64,000 bases of DNA from Streptomyces sp. PKU-EA00015 (GTDB lineage: Bacteria > Actinomycetota > Actinomycetes > Streptomycetales > Streptomycetaceae): the NCBI RefSeq assembly GCF_013387495.1, contig NZ_JABZEE010000046.1, positions 1 to 64,000 on the forward strand, read 5' to 3'. The notes beneath the pieces are model-generated. The model was not told the origin of the DNA, did no database searches, and saw only the letters and a program-made list of their open reading frames with translations. The position numbers and the translations under genes are program-made. This document shows, piece by piece, positions 16,971 to 24,975 of the stretch (position 1 is its first letter; each line of letters begins with the position of its first letter).

Positions 16971-18518
16971 TCACAGTTGATGGGCGAGCAGCGCGGCCAG
17001 TCCTCCGGCCCACACGGCGACGGCACGGCATGCAGCACCGGCGGTCGTACGGGCGGTCGTACGGGCCATGGCGCCTTCCGTGTGCGTGCATCGCCTGCCG
17101 GTGCGGCCGACAGCGAACAGCAAGCCGGACAGCATCACCGCGGCACCGGCGGTCCACAGGGCCGGGGGCAGCGAGAGCCAGTCGCCCAGGCGCCAGGTGA
17201 GCCACAGCGCGGCGGCCGCGAAGAGGGCGTGGATGCCCGCCAGTACGCGGCGCCTGGCTCCTGGGAAGCCGGGCACGAGGCCGGTCACCAGCAGGGGGAG
17301 GGGCGCTGCCAGGGTGGCCAGCGCCGTGCCCGGGGCGTGGCCGGTGCCGGCGGACGGCGGCCCGGTCGCGGACAGGCCGAGCAATCGCTGCCCGATGGCG
17401 TCGACGGGGCGGTCGGTGTTCGACAGCACGGCGACCCCGCGGCCGGTCTCCCGGTCGAAGGCGATGTACGACGTGAAGCCTCCCGTCGCTCCGCTGTGCC
17501 AGGTGACGGCGTGTCCGTCGAGCGTGGTCGTGACCCAGCCCAGGCCCGTCCGGCCCTGCGGCCCCGCGTCGTGCGTGGGTACGGCGGCACGCGCACCGGG
17601 CGCCGTCCCCCTCATAACTCCGTACAGGAACCGGCCGAGGTCCCGGCCCGTGGTCCACACGTCACCCGCGGGGGTGTACCCCGAGGCATACCAGTGGTCC
17701 GTGGCAGGGCCGGTCGCCTGCTGCCCCCGCGCCGTCCGGGGAGGCTCCGGATCGCCGCGGCGCACGATGCGTGAATCGCTCATGCCGAGCGGGGCGAACA
17801 GGCGCGTGGCGAGCAGTTCGCCGTAGGGGCGCCCGGTACGGCGCGCCGCCGCGTAACCGGCCAGCGTCATCCCGAGGTTGGAGTAGGCGTACGTGCCAGG
17901 AGTGCGCGCCGACGACGTCCCGGCCGCAGCCAGCACCTCTTCTTCGCCCAGGCCCTGGTAGGGGTCCTGCCCGAGCAGCCGCAGGCGCAGGGTCCGCGTG
18001 GCCGTCCCGAGATCCGAGGGCATCTTCTCCAGGCCGGCGCGGTGGGTGGCCAGATCCTCGAGCGTCGCGCCGGCGACGGCGGTGTCGGCGAAACGACTGC
18101 CGGGCAGCAGCTGTTCCAGGGGCGTGCCGAGATCGAGGGTCCCGCGGTCCGCGAGGTCGGCCAGCAGCATGCCGGTCATGGGTTTGCCCACGCTGCCCGC
18201 CTCGAACACGGTGGAGGAATCCACCTGGCGGTGCGCGGGGTTGCCGGAGTCGCCCAGTCCGGCCAGCCGCAGCGCACCCTCGTCGACCACCACGACGGAT
18301 ATGCCGCGGTATCCGCGCCCGTCGCCCGCCGCCTCGCGCACCTGGGCCGCCAGATCCGCGTCCCCGGTGGAGGCGGACCCGAGCCGCGGAGGTGCGGGAG
18401 CCATCCGGCTTGCCGCACCCCCGCAGACAGCGAGGAGGGCTGCCGCGGCCACCCAAGCCGCGGCGCGCCGTGCACGGGGGTGCAGCGTGCGGCTCATCCG
18501 GCCGGTGCAGTCGTTCAT
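16971..18518 (-). CDS. membrane-anchored serine hydrolase (beta-lactamase/class C PBP fold)
   Basis: This 515-residue exported enzyme has a signal or anchor segment (about 19-37, with VCGGAAS resembling a lipobox at Cys32). A serine beta-lactamase-like domain follows with SVGK at 109-112 (SxxK), a YSN motif near 212 and HSGATGG near 340. The last 110 residues form four membrane helices. Its start overlaps the stop of the HTTM gene by ATGA, so translation is coupled. Members of this family cleave peptides, esters or D-amino-acid substrates. In this operon it could mature or degrade the secreted peptide, or protect the producer. That link is inference. Confidence 0.82.
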   Translation of the reverse strand: MNDCTGRMSRTLHPRARRAAAWVAAAALLAVCGGAASRMAPAPPRLGSASTGDADLAAQVREAAGDGRGYRGISVVVVDEGALRLAGLGDSGNPAHRQVDSSTVFEAGSVGKPMTGMLLADLADRGTLDLGTPLEQLLPGSRFADTAVAGATLEDLATHRAGLEKMPSDLGTATRTLRLRLLGQDPYQGLGEEEVLAAAGTSSARTPGTYAYSNLGMTLAGYAAARRTGRPYGELLATRLFAPLGMSDSRIVRRGDPEPPRTARGQQATGPATDHWYASGYTPAGDVWTTGRDLGRFLYGVMRGTAPGARAAVPTHDAGPQGRTGLGWVTTTLDGHAVTWHSGATGGFTSYIAFDRETGRGVAVLSNTDRPVDAIGQRLLGLSATGPPSAGTGHAPGTALATLAAPLPLLVTGLVPGFPGARRRVLAGIHALFAAAALWLTWRLGDWLSLPPALWTAGAAVMLSGLLFAVGRTGRRCTHTEGAMARTTARTTAGAACRAVAVWAGGLAALLAHQL

Positions 18519-19561
18519 TCGGCGGTGAGCACGGGAGCGGACGACGGGACGGCCGTGCCGGACTGCTCTGCCGGCCGGGCCCGGAGGATCCTCCGCAGCC
18601 GCCGGTAGTGGGCATCGCCCATGATGACCAGTTCGAGGGCCACCATGGTCAGGGAGAACGTGATGAGTCCGGCCATGTGGAAGCCGATTCCCACATGCAG
18701 GAGGACTCCTCCCGCCACCGCGAAGACGCGCCAGCGCCGGTGCAGGAGCAGGAAGGAGAAGGCGAGCTGGAAGAAGACGGTGGCGTAGGTGAGGGCCACC
18801 ACCAGCAGCGCGCTTTCATAGATGTACCGGTTGACACCGGGCCATCCGAATTCGTCGACTCTGAGGATGTAGTAAAGGGCCGTGCCGTTCTGCCAGCGTT
18901 CGCCCTGAACCTTGTACATGCCCGACACGAGATACACCGTGCAGACCTGGAGGACCACCGCCAGCACGCCGGCGTTGTGCACGAGGGAAACCGAACGGGA
19001 CCGCAGCGATGCCCGGCCGTCTTCGGTCCCGGTCCTTCCTTCGCTGTCCCTCTTTCCCCTGCGGCGGGAGTCGAGCGAGAACCGGGCTCCCGAGTCGATG
19101 CAGAGGAAGAACACCAGGACGATGGCCATGACGTTGTCCCCGCCGTCGAGAAGGACGGGATTGCGCTGATGCAGGGACCACAGGAAGACGTAGTGCAGGA
19201 CGGTCGTCACGCGTGTCCGCCAGCCCAGCATGAACAACAGCGCGGCCAGCATGCCCAGATGGAAGACCGCTTCGAACCAGATCTCCGACCTGCTCACGGA
19301 ATAGAGGGAGACTCCCTCGCCTCCCCCCGGCCCGGTGAAATTCTGCCAGGGCCAGATACCGTCGGGGCCCCAGAGGTAGGTGCGCTCGACGTAGTCGCGG
19401 GCGTAGTAGTAGAAACCGAGCGCGCCCAGCAGGATGCGCGCCAGCGCGCTGCCGATGAGGGAGCGGCGCCGCAGACTGAGGTCGTCGAGCCGGGCGTGAA
19501 AGGCCGTGCGCCTGCGGGCCGCCGCCGTGCGCAGCACCGCGGATATGCCGTCGAATGTCAT
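18515..19561 (-). CDS. HTTM-domain membrane protein (SdpB-like)
   Basis: This 348-residue protein has five or six membrane helices and the HTTM (vitamin-K-carboxylase-like) layout. RILLGALGFYYYARDYVERTYLWGPDG is followed by HLGMLAALLFMLGWRTRVTTVLHYVFLWSLHQRNP, and the GGDNV motif begins the third helix pair. Bacillus SdpB belongs to this family and is required to turn the SdpC precursor into the active SDP peptide. The gene overlaps its neighbours by ATGA at both ends. A DUF5819 protein is encoded upstream and a serine hydrolase downstream. Base composition is lower in G+C than the surrounding core genes. Confidence 0.82.
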   Translation of the reverse strand: MTFDGISAVLRTAAARRRTAFHARLDDLSLRRRSLIGSALARILLGALGFYYYARDYVERTYLWGPDGIWPWQNFTGPGGGEGVSLYSVSRSEIWFEAVFHLGMLAALLFMLGWRTRVTTVLHYVFLWSLHQRNPVLLDGGDNVMAIVLVFFLCIDSGARFSLDSRRRGKRDSEGRTGTEDGRASLRSRSVSLVHNAGVLAVVLQVCTVYLVSGMYKVQGERWQNGTALYYILRVDEFGWPGVNRYIYESALLVVALTYATVFFQLAFSFLLLHRRWRVFAVAGGVLLHVGIGFHMAGLITFSLTMVALELVIMGDAHYRRLRRILRARPAEQSGTAVPSSAPVLTAE

Positions 19562-20295
19562 CGGGCGACCTTCAATGGCTTCATCCAGGCGAGATCGTAG
19601 TATTCGATCTTTCCCTTGTTGCTCCGGACCTTGCGCTCGGAGAACCGGGGATACTCGTTGGTCACCACGCGTACCTGTACGGCGCTGATGCGCTCACCCC
19701 ACAGCGCGGTCGCCTCGTCACTCGCGAGGGCGCGGATGTAGAGCAGTGTGTTGTCGCGCCCGATGAGCTCCCCCGGCGTCAGAGGGGGGTCGAGCTCGCG
19801 TGCGTCCGTGGGATCACCGCGATCGGCGCTCTTGCCGGCATCGGCCGGGCTGTTCTCGAGGCGCAGCTTGTCCAGCTGCGGGTCCCGCCAGGATTCGAGC
19901 TGCTGGCGGACGGACGGCGCCAGGCGCTCGACGCGGGAGGGCCAGAAGCGCTGCCGGTGCAGCTTGGCGATGTGCGGCGAGGTCACGTCCACCCAGTCGG
20001 TGGTCGTGACGGAACCGTCCGGTTCTCGCTTCTGCGCGCGCACCAGCCACCCCGCGTCGTCCGCGATCGGATTCGGTGCGAAAAGGTGCCAGTCCTGCTG
20101 GAAATACGGCGACATGTACGCGTGGATCTGCTCGTCGTAGCGTTCGCGCACCGGATTGAACGGACTGTTGTGGAGAGCGGTCATGCCGAAGTGGAACAGC
20201 AGGACTCCGGAGACCAGAAGTCCCACCGAGGACAGAGCGAAACGCCTGCCCCTGCTCCCGTTCGCAAGACTTCGGACCTCGTTGTCTTCCGTCAC
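19558..20295 (-). CDS. DUF5819 family protein (SdpA-like)
   Basis: This 245-residue protein has one N-terminal membrane helix (about residues 18-38) and a large outside domain. WHLFAPNPIADDAGWLVRAQ and the PFNPVRERYDEQIHAYMSPYF segment are features of DUF5819, which pairs with HTTM proteins in actinobacteria and resembles Bacillus SdpA in size class and topology. I chose GTG 20295 (VTEDNEVRSLANG) because the helix then falls near the N-terminus and the frame above it is GC-rich noise. It overlaps the HTTM gene by ATGA and follows the peptide gene by 67 bases. Confidence 0.78.
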   Translation of the reverse strand: MTEDNEVRSLANGSRGRRFALSSVGLLVSGVLLFHFGMTALHNSPFNPVRERYDEQIHAYMSPYFQQDWHLFAPNPIADDAGWLVRAQKREPDGSVTTTDWVDVTSPHIAKLHRQRFWPSRVERLAPSVRQQLESWRDPQLDKLRLENSPADAGKSADRGDPTDARELDPPLTPGELIGRDNTLLYIRALASDEATALWGERISAVQVRVVTNEYPRFSERKVRSNKGKIEYYDLAWMKPLKVAR

Positions 20296-20362
20296 TTTGT
20301 TCTCTTGTTTCCCCGTGCGGCGGGCGCGGCACCCCGCGCCCGCCGTCCTGCTCTGTGTCCGG

Positions 20363-20722
20363 TCAGTCGAAGGAGCGCGAGAGGTCCACGTGGCTCGGGG
20401 ACTCGTAACCGGCCACGTCGCCACGCCGGAACTGACGGCCGCTCTTGTTCTTCGGAATGGCGCCCACGGCCTTGATGTAGTCGTAGGCGGCCGAACCGGC
20501 GGCGGACCCCGCGGCCTTCTTCAGGAAGGAGGTCCAGGCCTTCGGCTGGACCGAGGGGTCGACGACGTTCTCCGGCTTTGCTGCCGCCTCTGCGAATGCG
20601 GCAGCGGTGGTCCCCTGCTGCACTCCGGCATTCGACGGCTCGGCGGATGCCGACGAGGTGAAGACGATGCCGGCGGCCATTCCGACAGTAACTGTCGCGG
20701 CCGTCAAGGCAATTTGGCGCAT
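20363..20722 (-). CDS. secreted small protein, candidate SdpC-like peptide precursor
   Basis: This 119-residue exported protein has a clear signal peptide (residues 1-27, cleavage after ASA). An Ala-rich acidic stretch and an amphipathic, weakly hydrophobic core (AWTSFLKKAAGSAAGSAAYD, about 62-81) follow, then a basic tail (KNKSGRQFRRGD). There are no cysteines, so it cannot carry the disulfide of Bacillus SDP. As the first gene before the DUF5819 and HTTM genes it holds the position expected of the toxin precursor. The coding sequence and the 160 bases upstream are markedly less GC-rich than neighbours. Its activity is inferred only from context. Confidence 0.72.
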   Translation of the reverse strand: MRQIALTAATVTVGMAAGIVFTSSASAEPSNAGVQQGTTAAAFAEAAAKPENVVDPSVQPKAWTSFLKKAAGSAAGSAAYDYIKAVGAIPKNKSGRQFRRGDVAGYESPSHVDLSRSFD

Positions 20723-20883
20723 TAATTTCCCCAGATCAATAACGTTTTGATGGTCAACTCAAAACTGGCGCACCAGTGGCGCGTTGAAGATCATCTTACG
20801 TTACGGAAACAGGGCCTTGATCATCCTGTGACTGACGGCACAGGCGATGGCCAAAGGTTTCGGAATGAACTATTCCGTATTTG
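20723..20883 (-). promoter_or_regulatory. AT-richer promoter region of the Sdp-like operon
   Basis: This 160-bp gap upstream of the peptide gene is unusually AT-rich for the window. It contains AAGATCATCTT, an 11-bp palindrome at 20787-20797, and on the minus strand a TAAGAT hexamer next to it that could be a -10 box. A regulator cannot be named. Confidence 0.4.
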
Positions 20884-20913
20884 GGGCACCCGGGCGCTCG
20901 CGCCCGGGTGCCC
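20884..20913 (-). terminator. perfect hairpin terminator after DUF4389 gene
   Basis: GGGCACCCGGGCG and its exact complement flank a CTCG loop just beyond the stop at 20916. The hairpin would end the leftward DUF4389 transcript and insulate the Sdp-like operon promoter from it. Confidence 0.8.
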
Positions 20914-20915
20914 AG

Positions 20916-21575
20916 TCAGGCCGTCGTCGCCGGTGCCGCCTCCCGCCCGCCCATGTCGAGCCGGAAGGGCGGGTACTGGTCGGTCAGCAATGCGGCATAG
21001 GCGGTGACCCGAGCGACCCAACGGGCCAGACCCAGCAGAAGGTCGAAGAGGTGCACCGGATAACGGGCCTTGACCGCCAGGATGATCACAGCGACCAGCG
21101 AGAGAAAGGGAATCAGTCCGCTGTAGCGCCAGCCTTCGTCATTGCCCCAGCCTCCGGCGAGAATCCCGACGACGACATACTGTGGAATCGCCAGTAGCCA
21201 CCACTTCACCAGGACCAGGCCGCGGGAGAGACGCTCGGGATAGGCGATGTCGAAGTGCGCCGGATAACCGGGCACGTCGGCGAGCGTGAACGGCGGGTAC
21301 CGGTCGGTGCCGAGTGCCGTATGGGCGTAATAGCTGACACGCCAGTTCCAGCGCATTACGCCGACATTGAAGTCGAAGAGGGGTCGCGGATACCGGCCGG
21401 TGATCAGGATGGCGAAGAACGCGACGACGGTGACCAGCACGAAACCGATCCACAGGAAGAACAGCACGATGTAGTGCGGAATGGCGAGCAACCATTTCAC
21501 CAGCCACATCCATCGGGACAGCCCCGGATCGAGAGACGCCTCGAGACGCACGTCTGACGCGGTGACGGGAATCAT
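20916..21575 (-). CDS. DUF4389 membrane protein
   Basis: This 219-residue protein has two tandem DUF4389 units. Each has a WLVKWLLAIPHYIVL-type helix, a second helix and a RYPRPLFDF / RYPVHLFDL motif followed by a helix with WRVSYYA or ARVTAYA. RYPPF and QYPPF end the units. The repeats imply an internal duplication, about four membrane helices and cytoplasmic loops. The function of the family is unknown. It has ATG at 21575 with GGAG upstream and is a single gene with its own terminator. Confidence 0.85.
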   Translation of the reverse strand: MIPVTASDVRLEASLDPGLSRWMWLVKWLLAIPHYIVLFFLWIGFVLVTVVAFFAILITGRYPRPLFDFNVGVMRWNWRVSYYAHTALGTDRYPPFTLADVPGYPAHFDIAYPERLSRGLVLVKWWLLAIPQYVVVGILAGGWGNDEGWRYSGLIPFLSLVAVIILAVKARYPVHLFDLLLGLARWVARVTAYAALLTDQYPPFRLDMGGREAAPATTA

Positions 21576-21665
21576 GGAGGCACAACTCCTCTCCAGCGTC
21601 CCGCTCGGCAGGCGCCGGGCAGGGGTGATCGCCGATCACGATTCAGCGTCACATGCGGTGCGGAA

Positions 21666-21836
21666 AGCCGCGACTTGTCGCTCCGTTTCGAGCAGGACCC
21701 GCCTCGCACAGAGACGTTCGCCGGCGTCGACGGCTACCTCCTGGTCGCCGCGGACCGGTCCGGGCGCAAGCCCGCCGACGGGGTCAGGCTCTTTGCCGAA
21801 CTGCGCGCGGACCGTCCGGTCACGGTCCACGGCTGA
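21666..21836 (+). pseudogene. gene remnant: C-terminal coding fragment without start
   Basis: A 56-codon open stretch ending in TGA reads ...RFEQDPPRTETFAGVDGYLL, then ADRSGRKPADGVRLFAELRA and on to VHG. Nearly every third base is G or C, as in real Streptomyces genes, yet there is no start codon with a ribosome site and the frame does not extend upstream. It looks like the tail of a deleted gene. I do not recognise the family. Confidence 0.35.
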
Positions 21837-21858
21837 ACTGGTGGACGGTGCTGATTCG

Positions 21859-22566
21859 TCAGGTGGTCCGTCCCGGCCCATGGCCGGACGAGGGTGTCGT
21901 CCTGCCGTCAGGAAGAACAGGGGCGGACAGCTCGACTCCCGTCCCGCCGGCGCCGCAGTAGCCCGCCGGGTTCCGGGCCAGATACTGCTGGTGGTACGCC
22001 CGTGCCGGGTAGAACGGATGCTCCCCGGCCGGGAGGATCTCCGTGGTGATCCGGCCGTATCCCGAGGCGGAAAGGGCCTTCTGGTACGTGTCGCGGGACG
22101 CCTCCGCCGCGGCGGCCTGGCCGGGGGAGTGGGTGAAGAGGACCGACCTGACGTGAGTGCCGACGTCGTTGCCCTGGCGGAAGCCCTGAGTGGGGTCGTG
22201 CGACTCCCAGAAGAGTTTCAACAGATCGGAATAGGACACCTTCGCCGGGTCGAACACCACGCGTACGGTCTCCGTGTGCCCGGTCAGCCCGGTCCGTATC
22301 TCGTCGTCGACCGGGTTCGGGGTGAAGCCGCCCTGGAAGCCGGTCACGGTGGTCCAGACCCCCGCCGTCTGCCAGAACCTGCGCTCGGCGCCCCAGAAGC
22401 AGCCGAGGGCGAAGTCGCCGACCTCCAGCCCCTGTGGCCAGGGCCCTTGCAGCGCGGTGCCCAGAACGGCATGCCGCTCCGGTAGCTCGTAAGCGGGCGC
22501 GGGGCGACCCGGAGGGGCCTCATCGGGCGTGGGCAGACGCAGATCCCGGCCCCTGGCGAACAGCAT
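21859..22566 (-). CDS. msrA: peptide methionine-(S)-S-oxide reductase, copy 1
   Basis: This 235-residue MsrA repairs oxidised methionine in proteins using thioredoxin. The catalytic Cys56 is in GCFWGAE, and the C-terminal part has HPFYPARAYHQQYL and a second cysteine in GYCGAGG. The first 35 residues are an actinobacterial extension (MLFARGRDLRLPTPDEAPPG). The last 25 residues are Pro/Gly/Thr-rich and not conserved. It is a close paralogue of the copy at 26182-26850 but clearly diverged, and stands in the accessory block. Confidence 0.93.
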   Translation of the reverse strand: MLFARGRDLRLPTPDEAPPGRPAPAYELPERHAVLGTALQGPWPQGLEVGDFALGCFWGAERRFWQTAGVWTTVTGFQGGFTPNPVDDEIRTGLTGHTETVRVVFDPAKVSYSDLLKLFWESHDPTQGFRQGNDVGTHVRSVLFTHSPGQAAAAEASRDTYQKALSASGYGRITTEILPAGEHPFYPARAYHQQYLARNPAGYCGAGGTGVELSAPVLPDGRTTPSSGHGPGRTT

Positions 22567-22884
22567 GGAGGTCCCCCTCGTGTTCCCTGTTTCGGTGCGC
22601 GTTCTCGATTCCGTCATTGTCCCGGCGCCGGCCGCCGGGGCACACCCACAGACCGGCCGACCTTGCAACGGCGGTGCGAGGCACGGCGTCCTCGCACCGC
22701 CGGGCAGCTGAGGAACGCCTTCGCTCGCCGGCTGCCGGTCTGCCGGTGGGGCGTCTGGCGCAAGATCCAGAAAGTCACTAGCATGCGCTCGATCCGGCCA
22801 CCGCCCCGGGTCGGTCCGGCGATCTCCCCGGAAGAGCGGGAGCACACTCAGCTGCACGAGCCCGTTCGCATCTAGGAGGGAACG

Positions 22885-23025
22885 GTGTCGCAGTCCCGCA
22901 GGTTCTCACGTCGCCTCACCGGCTGGTTTCCATCGGCCACCCAGGACATTGCGTGGCCCGTCCTGTTGAGCACGGTCGGCTCCTCGGAGGGAAGTGGTCC
23001 ACACCGCGGCAGGGGGATGCAGTGA
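22885..23025 (+). CDS. short ORF translationally coupled to SpoIIE-type phosphatase
   Basis: A 46-codon ORF starts at GTG 22885, 4 bases after a strong AGGAGGG (22875-22880), and stops at 23023-23025. The stop overlaps the phosphatase start (GTGA). The peptide begins MSQSRRFSRRLTGWFPSATQ and ends GPHRGRGMQ. It is basic, with a short hydrophobic middle (DIAWPVLLSTVGS). The arrangement suggests a leader peptide or small partner. Alternatively a frameshift has split the N-terminus of the phosphatase gene. Confidence 0.55.
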   Translation: MSQSRRFSRRLTGWFPSATQDIAWPVLLSTVGSSEGSGPHRGRGMQ

Positions 23026-24701
23026 AAGACGTCAAGTCGATGCCTACTGCCGTAATCCGGGAGGATGAGTCCAGTTCCGGTACTTTCCAGGCCAGCGCCA
23101 GCAGCGTGGAGGCGGGCTTCTTCTGCTGGGAGATCGCCACTGGCGAGGTGAGCTGCGACCCGCTCACCCTCGCGCTGCACGGCATGCCCGAGAACGGCCC
23201 GTCGGACATCTTGAGCTTTCTGGCCGCCGTCCACGAGGGCGATCTCGCAAATGTGCGCGATGCCTTGGGGCTGATAGCGGAATCCTGCGGCAACTACCAG
23301 ATCGAGTACCGCGTCACCTCCGACGAGGGCCGGCACCGGTCCCTGGAAGCCCGAGGCCGCGTCCTGCCCGGCGCCGACGGGCTGCCGGCCCGCATGGTCG
23401 GAGTCGTCATGGACACCACGGCCGTCCATGAACGCCACGAAGCGGAGAGGCGGCGGCTGTACGAACGCGCCACCCGTGACCGCTGGATGCAGGAGCTGAC
23501 CGCGGCTCTGGCCGCAGCGGTGACGGTCAAGGACATCATGGCGGCCGCACAGGCAGGATTGCGTACCTTCGGAGCGGACGCGCTGGCGGTGATCGCCCCG
23601 GAGGAGGACCGGTTGACCGTCATCGCTTCGTGCGCCGACGACAAGCAGGGCGACGACTCCCCACGAGCCCTCGACACCACGGCGCGCACACTCGTGGAGG
23701 CGTCACTCGATCGCAGGGCGCCCGTCCTCATCGGCTCCGGGGACGCGCTGATCACCGGTTATCCGCACCTGGCGCCGCTCGCGCGGTCAGCACAACAGGC
23801 GTGGGCGGCACTGCCGCTCACGGACTCGCGCGGCCGTGTCAGTTCCTGCCTCGTCAGTTTCCCCGAGCCGCAGGAGTTCCTGCCCGAGGAGCGGGCCCTC
23901 CTGGTCGCCGCCATGGGACTGCTCGCCCAGTCACTGGAGCGGGCCGGCATGTACGAGTCGGAACACGCGCTCGCGACCGAGCTCCAGCGCGGAATGCTGC
24001 CGCGCGGGCCGCTCACGGTGCCAGGCGTGACCATCGCCGCTCGCTACCAGGCTGCCACCTCCGGCATGTGGATCGGTGGCGACTGGTACGACGCCATCAG
24101 CCTGCCCGACGGCGGCGTGGCTCTGGTCATAGGAGATGTGCAGGGACACAGCGTCCACGCCGCGTCTCTCATGGGGCGGCTGCGCACCGCCGTGCACGCC
24201 TACGCGAACGAAGGACACCCGCCCGCGGCCGTCCTGGAACGCACCAACCGTCTGCTGGCCGAGCTGAACACGGACCCGGACAGGGCCCTGTTCGCCACCT
24301 GCTGCTACATCGCACTCACCCCCTCCGACGGAACGCTCCGGGTGTGCCGGGCGGGGCATCCAGCCCCCGCGCTGGTCACGCCCCGCAAGCCGCCACGCCT
24401 CCTGGAGATCCCCGGCGGCCTCCCCTTGGGGATCGACCGAGAGGAGCGGTACCCGACCACCCGCCTGCGCATAGCTCCGGGCAGCGTGCTCGCGCTGACC
24501 ACCGACGGCCTGCTCGAGGCCGTGAACAAGGACATCGACCAGGGCATCGAGAGGTTTCTCCAGGGTCTGCGAGGGGCTCCCACGGCGAACCTGCAGACCG
24601 TTGTCGACGACCTCCTTGCCGGTACGCAGGAGGCTCACGGCCTGGGTGACGACGTCGCTCTGCTCCTGGCTCGTCTGGACAGGCCCGGCCGCCGCAGCTG
24701 A
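23022..24701 (+). CDS. PAS-GAF-PP2C (SpoIIE/RsbU-type) protein serine phosphatase
   Basis: This 559-residue cytosolic signalling phosphatase has a PAS domain (about 20-140), a GAF domain (about 160-315) and a SpoIIE phosphatase domain (about 330-555). Metal-binding residues are seen in GGDWYD (352-357) and GLGDDVALLL (Asp543/544). ELQRGMLPRGPLTVPGV is the usual linker into the catalytic domain. Such proteins dephosphorylate anti-anti-sigma factors to switch on alternative sigma factors. Streptomyces has dozens. I chose GTG 23022, which has AGGGGG at spacing 6 and overlaps the upstream ORF. No kinase domain is fused and no cognate anti-sigma pair is in the window. Confidence 0.9.
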   Translation: MKDVKSMPTAVIREDESSSGTFQASASSVEAGFFCWEIATGEVSCDPLTLALHGMPENGPSDILSFLAAVHEGDLANVRDALGLIAESCGNYQIEYRVTSDEGRHRSLEARGRVLPGADGLPARMVGVVMDTTAVHERHEAERRRLYERATRDRWMQELTAALAAAVTVKDIMAAAQAGLRTFGADALAVIAPEEDRLTVIASCADDKQGDDSPRALDTTARTLVEASLDRRAPVLIGSGDALITGYPHLAPLARSAQQAWAALPLTDSRGRVSSCLVSFPEPQEFLPEERALLVAAMGLLAQSLERAGMYESEHALATELQRGMLPRGPLTVPGVTIAARYQAATSGMWIGGDWYDAISLPDGGVALVIGDVQGHSVHAASLMGRLRTAVHAYANEGHPPAAVLERTNRLLAELNTDPDRALFATCCYIALTPSDGTLRVCRAGHPAPALVTPRKPPRLLEIPGGLPLGIDREERYPTTRLRIAPGSVLALTTDGLLEAVNKDIDQGIERFLQGLRGAPTANLQTVVDDLLAGTQEAHGLGDDVALLLARLDRPGRRS

Positions 24702-24975
24702 ACCCGGCCTCACACGGCCTCTTCCTCAACTACCCTGAACCGCCGGGTGCTTGCACCTGCGGTCAACCGAATTCTCCCGGTTTGTGGTGCTGCTCGACAT
24801 GTGGCAAGGATCGCGATGTCAACGAGACACCTGTCGAACGTCATCGACGGGCAGGGTATTTTGCAGCGGTTTTCGGGAATTGCCCGGGTTCGGTCACGCG
24901 GGCCTCGGCATGCCGCAGCGACCATGTCGCTGGATGTCGCCAATGGCAGAGAATCACCGAGAAGCGAGCTGACGT

